Positions 1 through 9,965 of a stretch of 64,000 nt of DNA are shown piece after piece. How positions within the stretch are numbered: position 1 is the first letter of the stretch; each line of letters starts with the position of its first letter. The DNA is taken from positions 18,426 to 82,425 of the forward strand of contig JANQMD010000018.1 in assembly GCA_028280265.1 (NCBI GenBank). Reading direction: 5' to 3'. The translations under genes and the position numbers were made by a program. The notes under the pieces are model-generated. The model searched no databases, was not told where the DNA came from, and saw only the letters and a list, made by a program, of their open reading frames with translations. The stretch comes from Flavobacteriaceae bacterium (GTDB lineage Bacteria > Bacteroidota > Bacteroidia > Flavobacteriales > Flavobacteriaceae).

Positions 1-1
1 T

Positions 2-769
2 ATGGCTCAGGGAGGTGCAAATATCATCACAGGTCTGTTTGGAGGTATGGGAGGTTGTGCGATGATTGGTCAATCGATTATCAATATTAAAGGTGGTGGT
101 CGCGGACGTCTGTCTGGAATTACAGCTGCTGTTTTCCTATTGATGTTTATTCTTTTTGCTTCTTCCTATATCGAGCAAGTTCCCATTGCTGCTCTTGTTG
201 GGGTGATGTTTATGGTGGTTATTGGTACCTTCGCATGGTCTAGCTTCCGTATTATGAATAAGATTCCAATTGCTGATTTGATTGTTTTGATCTTGGTTTC
301 CGGATTGACGGTTATTTTCGACTTGGCCATAGCAGTAATTGCTGGTGTGATTGTCAGTGCCCTCGTTTTCTCTTGGGAAAATGCCAAACGCATTCGTGCC
401 AGAAAACGCATGAAAGAAGATGGGACCAAAGTATACGAAATCTGGGGCCCCTTATTCTTTGGAAGTATTACCGCTTTTAATGAAAAGTTTGATGTAAAAA
501 ATGATCCTGATAAGGTTGAGATCGACTTTGTAGAATCTCGTATTTCCGATCATTCGGCCTTAGAAGCTATTTTTAACTTGGTTGAGAAATATGAAAAAGC
601 TGGTAAGAAAATTACTTTAAAACACTTGAGTGCCGACTGTAAAGTGTTACTCTACAAAGCAAGCCCAAAGTTCCATCAGGTAATTGAAGAAGATGTGGAT
701 GATCCTCGTTATCATTTAGCAGCCAACCCCGAGAAATTTCCGAAATCACTTTCGGAATATAAGTTTTAA
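2..769 (+). CDS. SulP-family anion transporter, C-terminal part (5' truncated by window)
   Basis: This is the 3' part of a SulP inner-membrane anion transporter (sulfate/bicarbonate class); the rest lies before base 1, so the first Met is not the real start. Visible are the late membrane helices (about residues 35-130, with a glycine-rich stretch around residues 10-35 typical of the SulP core), followed by a basic linker and a cytoplasmic STAS domain (about 135-230) with the EIWGPLFFGS opening usual for SulP STAS domains. The substrate cannot be told from this fragment; bicarbonate (BicA-like) and sulfate are both possible. It ends right before a strong hairpin terminator. Confidence 0.9.
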   Translation: MAQGGANIITGLFGGMGGCAMIGQSIINIKGGGRGRLSGITAAVFLLMFILFASSYIEQVPIAALVGVMFMVVIGTFAWSSFRIMNKIPIADLIVLILVSGLTVIFDLAIAVIAGVIVSALVFSWENAKRIRARKRMKEDGTKVYEIWGPLFFGSITAFNEKFDVKNDPDKVEIDFVESRISDHSALEAIFNLVEKYEKAGKKITLKHLSADCKVLLYKASPKFHQVIEEDVDDPRYHLAANPEKFPKSLSEYKF

Positions 770-773
770 AAAA

Positions 774-796
774 AGCCAGCTAATGCTGGCTTTTTT
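774..796 (+). terminator. Rho-independent terminator after SulP gene
   Basis: GCCAGC and GCTGGC form a stem around a TAAT loop, preceded by A-run and followed by six T. The symmetric A/T flanks could let it work on both strands, but the only nearby converging transcript is on the plus strand. Confidence 0.85.
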
Positions 797-942
797 ATTA
801 TTCATTCTAGTTATTCTTTATACCACTCCCCATTTCCCACTACGTACTTTTCACCATTCATCGAAAAGGATTAACACTTCCTTAACATTTAACATAAATT
901 TTTATATATTCAGCCGAATTTTAACATAAATAATTTACTTAA

Positions 943-2223
943 ATGAAAACTAAAACTATCCCAACACCGCTAGGGTCTTGGAAAAAGTATGCCCTAATGG
1001 CTGCTTTCGCCGGTTTAATTATCGGATGTCAAAACAACGAATCTGAGACTTTAGATTTGCAAAACACTGAAGACACCCCTGAATTCAGTAGAATGCAAGT
1101 TACCCCAATCGAAGGACAGTACATTGTAACCTTGAAAGACAAAACTTTCAAAACGGACAATGTATCTGGGAGAGGAAGAGCCAACTACAAAGAAGCTCAA
1201 AATTCTTTTAGACGTCAAGCGATAGAACTTTTCAAAAACACGCAATTAAGAGAAAGTGCTATCAAAGAAACTTATGGATTTGCTATTCAAGGATTCACAG
1301 CAAAATTATCCGGCTCTCAAGTTGAAGCTTTAAGAAACGATCCTAATGTATTGAGCGTAGAGCAAGACGTATATGTAGTACAAAGTTTTCCAGCCATTAA
1401 GAAGAAACCACCAGGAGCAGGAAACGGTAATGGCGGTGGAGGTGGAACCACAACTCAAAGTACTCCTTACGGAATTACAAGAGTAGCTGGTGGGCAAACT
1501 TACACTGGATCTAAAACGGCATGGATTATCGATTCCGGAATTGATTTAGATCACCCAGATTTAAATGTAGATGCTGCTCGTAGTGTTTCTTACGATACAA
1601 GAGATTCGAATCCTAATGACGATAACGGTCACGGAACGCATGTAGCTGGAACGGTTGCGGCTATCGACAATAATGAAGGTGTTATAGGTGTTGCAGCTGG
1701 AGCCACTGTAGTTGCTGTTCGTGTGGTAAACAGAAGAGGTGGTGGAGCTGCTTCTTGGTGTGTATCTGGTGTAGACTATGTTGCTGCAAATGCTTCTCCT
1801 GGAGATGTAGCAAACATGAGCTTAGGATACCCAGCTAACACAGCAATCGATAATGCAGTGTTAAATGCAGCTCGCTTAGGAATTGACTTTGCTTTAGCAG
1901 CTGGAAATGACGGTGCGCATGCTGGAACGGGACCTAGTCCATCTCCTGCTCGTGTAAACGGATCTAACATTTATACAGTATCTGCAATGAACAGCAACGA
2001 TAACTTTGCTTCTTTCTCTAACTATGGAAATCCACCAGTTGACTATTGTGCTCCTGGAGTTTCTGTAGAATCTTGCTGGAAAGGTGGAGGTTATAACACT
2101 ATTAGTGGAACTTCTATGGCTTCTCCTCACGTAGCTGGATTGTTAATGTGGGGAAATATTTCTTCAAATGGAACTGTTAATAACGATCCTGATGGAAATC
2201 CAGATCCTGTAGCTTCAAGATAA
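943..2223 (+). CDS. Secreted subtilisin-like serine peptidase (S8), lipoprotein
   Basis: Subtilase predicted to be exported and lipid-anchored: the signal peptide ends in a lipobox (LIIGC, Cys29). An inhibitor I9-type propeptide spans about residues 57-147, then a glycine-rich linker (156-170), then the S8 catalytic domain. The triad is intact: Asp197 (WIIDSGI), His230 (GHGTHVAG) and Ser391 (GTSMASPH), with oxyanion-hole Asn322 (AAGND). At 426 residues it is a compact single-domain protease without a C-terminal sorting domain, so it is more likely cell-associated than T9SS-secreted. It would degrade extracellular or surface protein after propeptide removal. It stands alone, with its own terminator. 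Confidence 0.93.
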   Translation: MKTKTIPTPLGSWKKYALMAAFAGLIIGCQNNESETLDLQNTEDTPEFSRMQVTPIEGQYIVTLKDKTFKTDNVSGRGRANYKEAQNSFRRQAIELFKNTQLRESAIKETYGFAIQGFTAKLSGSQVEALRNDPNVLSVEQDVYVVQSFPAIKKKPPGAGNGNGGGGGTTTQSTPYGITRVAGGQTYTGSKTAWIIDSGIDLDHPDLNVDAARSVSYDTRDSNPNDDNGHGTHVAGTVAAIDNNEGVIGVAAGATVVAVRVVNRRGGGAASWCVSGVDYVAANASPGDVANMSLGYPANTAIDNAVLNAARLGIDFALAAGNDGAHAGTGPSPSPARVNGSNIYTVSAMNSNDNFASFSNYGNPPVDYCAPGVSVESCWKGGGYNTISGTSMASPHVAGLLMWGNISSNGTVNNDPDGNPDPVASR

Positions 2224-2251
2224 TTGAACAAAACTTATTTTAAGGAAGATA

Positions 2252-2283
2252 AAAACTCCAAGCTTTTGCTTGGAGTTTTGTTT
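2252..2283 (+). terminator. Rho-independent terminator after subtilase
   Basis: A perfect 12-bp stem (AAAACTCCAAGC with GCTTGGAGTTTT) around a TTTT loop, followed by GTTTTG. Confidence 0.85.
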
Positions 2284-2291
2284 TGATTATC

Positions 2292-2341
2292 TGTCATTCC
2301 GCACCTGTCTGCCGACTAGGCAGGCCTGATGCGGAATATCA
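2292..2341. repeat. Dispersed palindromic intergenic element
   Basis: Outer arms GTCATTCCGCA and TGCGGAATaTCA enclose an inner palindrome built on CTGTCTGCC/GGCAGG. It belongs to the family of imperfect hairpin elements found in many gaps of this window. It lies between convergent genes. Confidence 0.7.
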
Positions 2342-2452
2342 TTCAAGAATAGATTCCTTATTTGACTTGACATGCTCAGTCTGATATACAGAAGTGGCAA
2401 TTATTCTATAATTTCATTATCAAATTGATCAATTATCTAATTATTACATTGA

Positions 2453-4672
2453 TTACACCATCCCATGCTCAGACAATGGTAATTTTCGAATTCGCTTCCC
2501 TGTTGCATTGAAAATAGCATTACAAATCGCAGCAGCTACCGGCGGTACCCCCGGCTCCCCTACTCCAGTAGGTTCATGATCGTTGTCGATTAATTTCACG
2601 TGAATATTCGGAGCGTGCTTCATACGCGTCATTTGATAATCATGGAAGTTGCTTTGCTCTATGGCTCCGTCTTTGGTAGAGACCTTTCCAAATAAAGCAA
2701 TCGACATTCCAAAGATGGCAGAGCCTTCTAGTTGATTGACGACAGCATCTTTGTTTACATATAATCCACAATCCAATACGGTATACACATTCTCTACTTT
2801 CACTTTGTTATTCTTAACAGAAACCTCCACAGCCGTAGCTACGTAACTATAAAAACTATAATGAATAGCTACTCCTATTCCATGACCTTCAGACAACTCT
2901 TTTCCATAGTTGGATAGTTTTTGGACTTCTCTTAAGACATTCTTCATACGAGAAGAATCGTAGGGATGAGGCGATGTATTTTTTGCAACTCGGTCTTTTC
3001 CTATGAGGTCCAGTCGAAATTGAATAGGATCTTTTCCAGAAGCCACAGACAATTCATCTACAAAGGAATTGACTCCAAATCCACTGATAATATTATATAC
3101 AGAACGCAACCATCCAATTCTAACATGTGCTTCGGCTTTTGCATTTTCTAATTGAAAATTAGGAATGTCATAAGGAATGTTTGTAAACCCTTGTCCAAGT
3201 TCAAATCCTGCTGCATAGTCCGACATGGGTTTAAAAGTCGATAAAATAGATGGGAATGCCGTACGATGTAGCCATCCTGTTACATTGCCTTTTTCATCCA
3301 AAGATCCTTTTAAATATTGAGCACTTTGTGCATGATAATAACTATGCTGAATATCATCTTCTCTGGACCAAACGACCTGAACAGGAGCATTTAACTTTTG
3401 AGACAAGGCCACAGCCTCTACCACAAAATCTGACTTGGATTTTCTTCCAAAGCCCCCGCCCAATAAGGTAATGTTAATGGTAATATCTTCTAGTTTAAAT
3501 CCAAAAAAATTCGCCAACTCAGCTCTAGCTGATTGAGGTGCTTGTATAGGTGCCCAAACCTCACATTTTCCATCGTGGACCCAAGCCAGTGCATTGGGTA
3601 CTTCCATAGGTGCATGAACCAAATGAGGCATGGAATATGTGGCTTCAACAATCTTCTCTGCCTTTTTAAATGCTGAATTTACATTTCCCTTTAAAGGTGG
3701 AGCTACTTTTGCTTGTTTCTGAACACGCTCCACAATTTTTGCGTTGTATTCTTCGGAATTATAACTTCCATTTGGCCCCATATCCCATTCGACATTCAGA
3801 TTGTTTTTGCCCTGAAAAGCGGACCATGTATTATTTGCGATCACTGCCACACCGCCAAGCATTCCATAGAATTGAGCTCCTGGAGCTGGCTTCAAGCCAT
3901 CTAACTGAATCACTTTTTCTACTCCAAAAACATCTTTGGCATCGGAATCATCATAGCTTTTTACCGTTCCAAAAGTCGCTGGACAACGCGCAATGGCCGC
4001 ATACTTCATATTGGGTAAACGAGCATCCAATCCAAAAGTCGCTTTCCCTGATAGAATATTATCCATGTCAACTCCTCTCTTACCATGATTTTTACCGATG
4101 TACTTGAAGAGGGACTTGTCTTTCAAAATGACCTCATCATCTGAAGGAACTTGAATTTCTCTCGCAGTATCTACCAAGTCGCCAAAAGCGATTTTTTTAC
4201 CAGATGCATGTGTCACAAAATGATTTTCAGCTTTGCATTCTGCATAATCTACATTCCATTTTTTAGCGGCTGCTTTTTCCAAAATCAATCGAGCCATAGC
4301 GCCCATTTTACGCATGGGATTCAATAAGGTTCTAATGCTACGTGAACCATCGGTATTTTGATTTCCAAATTTTGCATCTCCTGTGGCCTGACGAACAGAA
4401 ACAAAACTCCAATCTGCTTCCATTTCATCAGCAATTGCCAAAGCCATGGAAGTTCGAATACCTTGTCCCATTTCCGAACGCGTGACAACAATGGTTACTT
4501 TCCCATCTTTTTGTAATTGAATGAATAAGTTAGGAACAAATGAAATTCCATCTTCTAATTCATTCATGACTACTTTATCCTTAGAGAAATTACATCCTAA
4601 AAGCAACCCTGTGGAAGTCAATCCAAATAACTTTACAAATTCTCTACGCTTTACAGTAAACTCTCTCATCAT
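2453..4672 (-). CDS. Molybdenum hydroxylase large subunit (xanthine dehydrogenase / IorB-like), Tat-exported
   Basis: Molybdopterin-binding subunit of the xanthine oxidase family, closest in shape to isoquinoline 1-oxidoreductase beta (IorB) and periplasmic aldehyde oxidases. The N-terminus has a twin-arginine motif ([10 protein letters not shown]) followed by a lipobox-like LLLGC, so it is probably exported folded with cofactor and perhaps lipid-anchored. The fold shows two aldehyde-oxidase-type halves; the catalytic glutamate lies in GVGEPGVPP near the C-terminus (Glu706). It overlaps the 2Fe-2S subunit gene by an ATGA, so the two are translationally coupled. Substrate unknown. No cytochrome-type electron acceptor gene and no cofactor-maturation gene are adjacent. 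Confidence 0.88.
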   Translation of the reverse strand: MMREFTVKRREFVKLFGLTSTGLLLGCNFSKDKVVMNELEDGISFVPNLFIQLQKDGKVTIVVTRSEMGQGIRTSMALAIADEMEADWSFVSVRQATGDAKFGNQNTDGSRSIRTLLNPMRKMGAMARLILEKAAAKKWNVDYAECKAENHFVTHASGKKIAFGDLVDTAREIQVPSDDEVILKDKSLFKYIGKNHGKRGVDMDNILSGKATFGLDARLPNMKYAAIARCPATFGTVKSYDDSDAKDVFGVEKVIQLDGLKPAPGAQFYGMLGGVAVIANNTWSAFQGKNNLNVEWDMGPNGSYNSEEYNAKIVERVQKQAKVAPPLKGNVNSAFKKAEKIVEATYSMPHLVHAPMEVPNALAWVHDGKCEVWAPIQAPQSARAELANFFGFKLEDITINITLLGGGFGRKSKSDFVVEAVALSQKLNAPVQVVWSREDDIQHSYYHAQSAQYLKGSLDEKGNVTGWLHRTAFPSILSTFKPMSDYAAGFELGQGFTNIPYDIPNFQLENAKAEAHVRIGWLRSVYNIISGFGVNSFVDELSVASGKDPIQFRLDLIGKDRVAKNTSPHPYDSSRMKNVLREVQKLSNYGKELSEGHGIGVAIHYSFYSYVATAVEVSVKNNKVKVENVYTVLDCGLYVNKDAVVNQLEGSAIFGMSIALFGKVSTKDGAIEQSNFHDYQMTRMKHAPNIHVKLIDNDHEPTGVGEPGVPPVAAAICNAIFNATGKRIRKLPLSEHGMV

Positions 4673-5130
4673 TGTTGTTTTTTAAGTTCTGCAGCATCTT
4701 TAATTGCCTGTTTAATGCGCACATAAGTTCCACATCGACAAATATTTCCACTCATGGCATTGTCTATATCTTCATCTGTTGGTGTTTCCTTTTCTGCCAG
4801 AAGAGCAGCCGCAGAAATCAGTTGACCTGATTGGCAATAACCGCATTGAGGGACATTGTTTAATCTCCACGCTTGACGTAAAAACACGAGGTTTTTTTCG
4901 CTTTCGGATTCTACCGTTGTGATTTGTTTTCCTTTCGCTAAACTAATCGGTGTGCTACAAGATCGAACGACCACTCCATCGATCATGATAGAGCAAGCTC
5001 CACATTGAGCTACACCACAGCCAAATTTAGTTCCTGTGAGTCCTACAAAATCTCGTATAACCCATAGCAAAGGCATTTCATCAGGAACATCTACCTGAAC
5101 ATCTTTTCCATTGATCGTAAGTGTTTGCAT
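4669..5130 (-). CDS. 2Fe-2S subunit of molybdenum hydroxylase (IorA/CoxS-like)
   Basis: Small electron-transfer subunit of 153 residues, the usual length. The plant-type 2Fe-2S ferredoxin domain has Cys38, Cys43, Cys46 and Cys58; the alpha-helical second 2Fe-2S domain has Cys96, Cys99, Cys131 and Cys133 (PQCGYC and CRCG). It has no signal peptide, so it is expected to be carried out by the Tat signal of its partner. First gene of a two-gene operon; its stop overlaps the start of the large subunit. It passes electrons from the Mo centre to an unknown acceptor. Confidence 0.92.
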   Translation of the reverse strand: MQTLTINGKDVQVDVPDEMPLLWVIRDFVGLTGTKFGCGVAQCGACSIMIDGVVVRSCSTPISLAKGKQITTVESESEKNLVFLRQAWRLNNVPQCGYCQSGQLISAAALLAEKETPTDEDIDNAMSGNICRCGTYVRIKQAIKDAAELKKQQ

Positions 5131-5238
5131 TGTATTTTGGATTGAAAGTACAAGATAAGAAATTAATCCTATGATTTTTCTTAGATTCTGGGTGTTTTAG
5201 AGTGGAAAATTGTAGGTTTACTCAAACAAAAACTACTC

Positions 5239-6153
5239 ATGAAAAACTTTAGTCAATTCATTGAAAAGCAATTTCTCATTGTTATTTTACTTTTTTCTTT
5301 AGTGGGTTTCTTTTTTCCATCGTCTCTAACTGGACTAAAATCTAGCATTCCGTTTTTGCTGGGTATTATTATGTTGGGAATGGGAATGACCATCGATTTT
5401 TCAGATCTATGGAGCCTGAGAAGACAACCAAAATGGATCTTTTTGGGTATTGTTTTACAATTTGTTTTGATGCCGCTATTGGCTTACGGGATTGGGAAAA
5501 TACTACAACTATCAGACGAATTACTATTAGGGCTGATCATCGTAGGAGCCTGTCCAGGAGGAACTGCTTCTAATGTAATGGTTTATCTAGCAAAAGCACA
5601 TGTGCCCTTGTCTATTACCATGACATTAATTTCTACGTTATTAGCTCCCATTTTAACTCCTTTCTGGATTTATTATCTGGCGGGAGAATCCATCGATATT
5701 TCATTTTTATCGCTCATGCAAACTACTTTTTGGATTGTCATCTTCCCTTTAATGGATGGTTTGATTTTAAGAAGGTTGCTAAAGAAAAAAATTGAACCTG
5801 TTGTGGCGATTTTTCCATCTATTTCAATTATCGCTATTTCTTTGATTATAGGATGTGTGGTAGGACTGAATCACGAAACGCTAAAATCATTTCCAGTCGT
5901 TATTATCCTAGCAGTAATATTGCATAACCTTGCTGGCTTTATTTCTGGCTATGGGATTTCGAGGTTACTCAATTTCCCAAAAGACGTTTGTAAGACGATT
6001 GCTTTTGAAGTAGGCATGCAAAATTCTGGATTGGGTGTCAGTTTGGCTATTGTTCATTTTACAAAATTGATTGCTTTACCTTCTGTAATTTTTAGCGTAT
6101 GGCATAATATTGCTGGAGTGCTTACGGTGAAATTTTGGCGAATTAAGAATTAA
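5239..6153 (+). CDS. Bile acid:sodium symporter family (BASS) transporter
   Basis: Integral membrane protein of 304 residues with about nine or ten helices and the BASS signature region GACPGGTASNVMVYLAKA (about residues 103-120). Bacterial members move organic anions with sodium; the substrate is not predictable here (bile acids are unlikely for a free-living flavobacterium). It is divergent from the molybdenum hydroxylase operon, sharing a 108-bp intergenic region. The stop codon is inside the start of a heptamer tandem repeat, so the last residues (KN) may have been altered by repeat expansion. Confidence 0.88.
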   Translation: MKNFSQFIEKQFLIVILLFSLVGFFFPSSLTGLKSSIPFLLGIIMLGMGMTIDFSDLWSLRRQPKWIFLGIVLQFVLMPLLAYGIGKILQLSDELLLGLIIVGACPGGTASNVMVYLAKAHVPLSITMTLISTLLAPILTPFWIYYLAGESIDISFLSLMQTTFWIVIFPLMDGLILRRLLKKKIEPVVAIFPSISIIAISLIIGCVVGLNHETLKSFPVVIILAVILHNLAGFISGYGISRLLNFPKDVCKTIAFEVGMQNSGLGVSLAIVHFTKLIALPSVIFSVWHNIAGVLTVKFWRIKN

Positions 6154-6233
6154 GAATTAAGAATTAAGAATTAAGAATTAAGAATTAAGAATTAAGAATT
6201 AAGAATTAAGAATTAAGAATTAAGAATTAAGAA
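6141..6233 (+). repeat. Heptamer tandem repeat (AATTAAG)n
   Basis: About 13 nearly perfect copies of the 7-bp unit AATTAAG, beginning in the last codons of the BASS transporter gene and running into the gap. The reverse-complement array lies at 14531-14614. Confidence 0.95.
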
Positions 6234-6368
6234 AGTTCGAAAATATTTACAACACCTAATGATACAATGAAATAATAATAGAATGGATTATAGGTTAATG
6301 TGAAAATGTAGCAATGTGAAAATTTTTCAATCTTTGAATCTTGAATAACAGAAATATATTTACTAACA

Positions 6369-6566
6369 CGTCATTACGAAGTTTTTGAAAAAAACTGAAG
6401 TAATCTGCTGAAATGATTTGCAGTGATTTATGAGATTGCTTCTCACGCCAAAGCGTGATCGCAATGACCACCCTAAAACCTTCACACTGAGCATCTCAAC
6501 AAGCTTATCTGCCCTGCCTAACCAGCAGGCTGGTGATAAAGTAGGCTCTAGTCGAAGTGAACAGCC
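6369..6566. repeat. Two adjacent dispersed palindromic elements
   Basis: The gap 6234-6591 holds two elements. The first (about 6370-6469) has ends GTCATTACGA and TCGCAATGAC. The second (about 6480-6566) has ends like TTCACaCTGAGC and AGTCGAAGTGAA around a CCAGCAGGCTGG-type core. They separate convergent genes. No gene or terminator was recognised in the rest of the gap. Confidence 0.65.
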
Positions 6567-6591
6567 AACAACTAAAGAATCTATTTTCACA

Positions 6592-8340
6592 CTAATACAC
6601 TTTAAAAACAGGAATCAGCAAATGCGCTTTTTCATAATAAGGGCTCTTTTTATAGATAAAGTTTAATTGAGCTCTTGGATTCTTAGCAAAATCTTTATCT
6701 GATTTTAGTTTTTCTTCAAATTCTTTTTGTACCTCTGGATTGTCTTTTAAAAACTGCTCGGCAATGTCTTCAAACACATAGCTAGAATATCCTTCTTTTT
6801 GCTGCAAAACTGTATCGAAGAAGTTCCAGTTAAAAAAAGAATCTGTCGCTTCAGGTTCTAGTGTTTCAATAATGTATCGTATTCCTCTTTGATTGGTAGG
6901 TATGAAAATATCCCCCTTTGAGAATTGCGCATCAACCGTATCTCTAGATACTTCGGTAGCGTAATGTAAATAGTGCCCCTCATAGGCATTCCTTCTTGTT
7001 TTATAATCTTTAACATGCATACTCTCTACTTTGATCATGGTGTCTTTTTTAAATCGAGAATATTCAATCTGATTGTTGTCTAAACGCTCAATTACCCTAC
7101 TCCATCCATTCTTTAGTACATAAGCTTTGGGTATGGTTACTTCTTTTTTAGAACGGTACTCATTGTAATAATTTACAGCTTCTGTATAGGGCTTGCTACG
7201 ATCATAGAACAACCGTTTGCCTGTGGTTACTTTGCTATCGATCATTTCTCCCTCATATCCTCTAAACTGTAATAATGAAGGTTCTTTTTCAGGGTTGATT
7301 TCAAAGGTAAGTGGATACGTATTTTTAGATAACACTTCCTCTACTACTCTAGCTCTTAACGACTTAATATTTACTGAGCGCTTTTCTGTAAAATCCAACA
7401 TAGAAAGCATTAACTCATAGGTTTGTTCAACACGAATCTTGTAAGGCTTTAGCATGTGTGTCTCTACCATCATTCCAAAAGTGTTGAACAAGGTTGTATA
7501 ACCCGTAGAATAACGTGGCGAATCAAAAAACTGCGACCAACCTTTTTTGGGCGTGCTTCCCCAAACATTTACATAAGGTGTGATAGGTATTTCTTTTGCT
7601 CCTAAGGAAGATTCCAAAGCAGGTCGCATTTGGGTTTCTAAAAATTTCCCTAAAGTCCCTCCAAGTTTGTTGTGCTGTGTAAATAAATGTGTGATTGCAT
7701 ACTGATAGTCGGCACCATTACTCACATGATTGTCAATAAAAACATCTGGATCAACTGTATGGAATATCTCTGCAAATGCAGCTGCATTTTTTGTGTCTTG
7801 CTTTACAAAATCACGATTTAAGTCATAATTCTGAGCATTGCCACGGAATCCGTATTCTTTTGGACCATTTTGATTGGCTCTGGTATGAGAATTTCGATTC
7901 AAAGCTCCTCCAATATTATAGATCGGAATGACCGATATTAGGGTATTCTTATACTTATTTTTTAAGGAATCTGATTGAACAATGTCTCTTAAAAGCATCA
8001 TAGAAGCATCAATCCCATCAGACTCTCCAGGGTGAATTCCATTGTTGATTAACATTCTATTTTTAGGAGAATGTTTGATTTCATCAAGTTTTGTTTTTCC
8101 ATCTGCATTGAAAACAATCAAATGAAGTGGTTTTCCTGAATCGGTCTCTCCCATTTCAAATAGAGAGATCTCAGCATAGGTATCTACCAATTCTTTGTAG
8201 TAAGAAATAACATCTGAATATTCTGGTGTTTCCGTTCCATTGGAAATTTCGAACAAGGTGGTAAAATTCTTACCACTAGTATTTTGCTTTTTACAGCCTA
8301 ATACCATAACAATTATTAAGATGAGAATATTTTTCTTCAT
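6592..8340 (-). CDS. M14 zinc carboxypeptidase, lipoprotein
   Basis: Predicted surface or periplasmic metallocarboxypeptidase. A signal peptide ends in VLGC (Cys16). The M14 core shows the zinc ligands His103 and Glu106 (GIHPGESDG) and His205 (IDNHVSNG), an NYDLNRDF substrate-binding motif (about 171-178) and the catalytic Glu293 in MMVETHM. About 250 residues of C-terminal extension follow, as in many Bacteroidota M14 lipoproteins. It probably trims C-terminal residues from peptides. It starts 3 bp after the stop of coaD, so the two are co-transcribed. Confidence 0.9.
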   Translation of the reverse strand: MKKNILILIIVMVLGCKKQNTSGKNFTTLFEISNGTETPEYSDVISYYKELVDTYAEISLFEMGETDSGKPLHLIVFNADGKTKLDEIKHSPKNRMLINNGIHPGESDGIDASMMLLRDIVQSDSLKNKYKNTLISVIPIYNIGGALNRNSHTRANQNGPKEYGFRGNAQNYDLNRDFVKQDTKNAAAFAEIFHTVDPDVFIDNHVSNGADYQYAITHLFTQHNKLGGTLGKFLETQMRPALESSLGAKEIPITPYVNVWGSTPKKGWSQFFDSPRYSTGYTTLFNTFGMMVETHMLKPYKIRVEQTYELMLSMLDFTEKRSVNIKSLRARVVEEVLSKNTYPLTFEINPEKEPSLLQFRGYEGEMIDSKVTTGKRLFYDRSKPYTEAVNYYNEYRSKKEVTIPKAYVLKNGWSRVIERLDNNQIEYSRFKKDTMIKVESMHVKDYKTRRNAYEGHYLHYATEVSRDTVDAQFSKGDIFIPTNQRGIRYIIETLEPEATDSFFNWNFFDTVLQQKEGYSSYVFEDIAEQFLKDNPEVQKEFEEKLKSDKDFAKNPRAQLNFIYKKSPYYEKAHLLIPVFKVY

Positions 8341-8343
8341 TTG

Positions 8344-8808
8344 CTAAAACTCAATTTTTGAAGGAACCGACTTAGGAACTAATTCCGATACTTCTCCTCC
8401 ATTTTTCATCACATCCCTCACAATAGAAGAACTGATGTATGAAGTTTCAGCACTGGTTAACAAGAAAACTGTTTCAATACCTGATAATTTTCTATTGGTC
8501 TGTGCAATGGCCTTTTCAAACTCAAAATCAGCAGGATTTCTCAATCCGCGTAGAATAAAATCGGCATTTATTTGCTTACAATAATCAACTGTGAGTCCTT
8601 TGTAGGTTTCAACAGAAATTTTGTCTTCTGCAAAAAAAGCATTTCCAATAAACTTCATCCGCTGCTCTATGGAGAACATATAATTCTTTTTTGCATTGAC
8701 ACCTATAGCGATGATAATTTCATCGAATAGAGGAATGGCTCTTTTAATGATATCTACATGTCCTAATGTAATTGGGTCAAAAGAACCTGGAAAAACTGCT
8801 TTTCTCAT
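8344..8808 (-). CDS. coaD: Phosphopantetheine adenylyltransferase
   Basis: Catalyses the penultimate step of coenzyme A synthesis (4'-phosphopantetheine + ATP to dephospho-CoA). The nucleotidyltransferase motif GSFDPITLGH is at residues 8-17 and the C-terminal ISSSIVRDV motif binds ATP phosphates. At 154 residues it has the normal length. It is followed 3 bp later by the M14 carboxypeptidase gene; there is no functional link between them. Confidence 0.97.
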   Translation of the reverse strand: MRKAVFPGSFDPITLGHVDIIKRAIPLFDEIIIAIGVNAKKNYMFSIEQRMKFIGNAFFAEDKISVETYKGLTVDYCKQINADFILRGLRNPADFEFEKAIAQTNRKLSGIETVFLLTSAETSYISSSIVRDVMKNGGEVSELVPKSVPSKIEF

Positions 8809-8862
8809 TTCTATTTTATTGGATTCAAGATTTTATCTAGACTTACAAACATACTGAAAAGC

Positions 8863-8960
8863 TGTCAGTTCGAGTTTTTCTGAAAGAAAAGTATCGAGAA
8901 CCTGCTTTTCTATATCGGGAAATTTTGTTCTCGATACCTGTCTGCTTAACAGGCAAATTC
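8863..8960. repeat. Dispersed palindromic element between coaD and ddl
   Basis: Starts with TGTCAGTTCGAG and contains the inverted pair TATCGAGAAC / GTTCTCGATA, followed by a CCTGTCTGCTTAACAGGC hairpin that ends at the ddl stop codon. The hairpin could serve as ddl terminator structure, although no good T-run follows it on the minus strand. Confidence 0.65.
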
Positions 8961-8961
8961 C

Positions 8962-9939
8962 CTAGTTGCTTTTTAATGCTTCTTCTATAATATTTCCAAA
9001 CAAATCAGGCAAACTTATACCTGCTTCTGCTGCTTGTTGCGGGAGTATACTTTCTTTTGTTAACCCAGGAACTGTGTTTATTTCTAAAAAATAGGGCTCT
9101 CCGTTTACAATAATGTACTCAGCTCTTGAAAAACCACTTATGTTGAGTATTTCATACACTTTCTTCGCTACTATTTCTACTTTTCTTCTTACCTCTTCGG
9201 AAATTCTAGCGGGCGTAATTTCTTGTGATGCTCCTAGATACTTAGCTTCATAATCAAAAAAATCATTTTCAGACACAATCTCAGTCATAGGCAACACTTT
9301 CACTTTTCCTTCATACTCTAACACACCTACTGAAATTTCAGCACCATCCAAGAAAGATTCAATTAAGATTTCCGAATCTTCCTTACATGCCTTTCGAATA
9401 GCCAATAACAAATCGATCTCTTTATACACTTTAGAAATTCCAAAACTGGAACCTGCATTGTTTGGTTTTACAAAACAAGGCAGTCCAACTTTTCTAATAA
9501 TCTCGCCGGTATCTATTTCATCTCCTTCATTCAAATAATAAGAAGTTGCTGCTTTAATTCCATATTCCTTAACAACACTCAAGGTATCTCTTTTATTGAA
9601 TGTTAAAGCCATCTGATAAAACGGAGCCGAAGTATGAGGGATTCCTAGCAAATCAAAATAAGCTAAAATGACTCCATTCTCACCTGGATTTCCATGAATG
9701 GCATTGAAAACACAATCGAATGTAATTTTCTCGTTCTCTAGAACAAAAGTGAAATCATTTTTTTGAATTGGATATTCTATCTCATCCTGTACAACAACCC
9801 ATCTATCCTGTAAAATATGAACCTTATAAGGTCTATAAATCTCTCGATTTAACGATTCATAAACAACATTACCGCTTTTGAGAGAAATTTCAACTTCAGA
9901 GGAATATCCTCCCATAATGATGGCAATGTTTTTTTGCAT
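8962..9939 (-). CDS. ddl: D-alanine--D-alanine ligase
   Basis: ATP-grasp enzyme joining two D-Ala for peptidoglycan synthesis. Visible motifs are IIMGGYSSEVEIS at the N-terminus, GNPGENGVI, the ATP-grasp loop KPNNAGSSFGISKV and NTVPGLTKES near the C-terminus. I place the start at the ATG at 9939 (MQKNIA), giving 325 residues. The longer frame to 9960 would begin with a TTG that is part of a good -7 promoter box, so it cannot be translated from that promoter. Confidence 0.95.
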   Translation of the reverse strand: MQKNIAIIMGGYSSEVEISLKSGNVVYESLNREIYRPYKVHILQDRWVVVQDEIEYPIQKNDFTFVLENEKITFDCVFNAIHGNPGENGVILAYFDLLGIPHTSAPFYQMALTFNKRDTLSVVKEYGIKAATSYYLNEGDEIDTGEIIRKVGLPCFVKPNNAGSSFGISKVYKEIDLLLAIRKACKEDSEILIESFLDGAEISVGVLEYEGKVKVLPMTEIVSENDFFDYEAKYLGASQEITPARISEEVRRKVEIVAKKVYEILNISGFSRAEYIIVNGEPYFLEINTVPGLTKESILPQQAAEAGISLPDLFGNIIEEALKSN

Positions 9940-9957
9940 TTTATTTCGCTTTGTACA

Positions 9958-9965
9958 CAAAAGTA
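9958..9965 (-). promoter_or_regulatory. Bacteroidota-type -7 box for ddl
   Basis: Reads TACTTTTG on the minus strand, a full match to TAnnTTTG. It implies a transcription start near 9951, about a dozen bases before the ddl ATG at 9939. No clear -33 TTTG was found at the right spacing. Confidence 0.55.

Noticed and set aside
3670..4107. Open frame of 145 codons on the plus strand inside the molybdenum hydroxylase gene
   Set aside because: Shadow of a gene with a clear catalytic motif and correct length; the product is low-complexity and rich in His, Leu and Cys.
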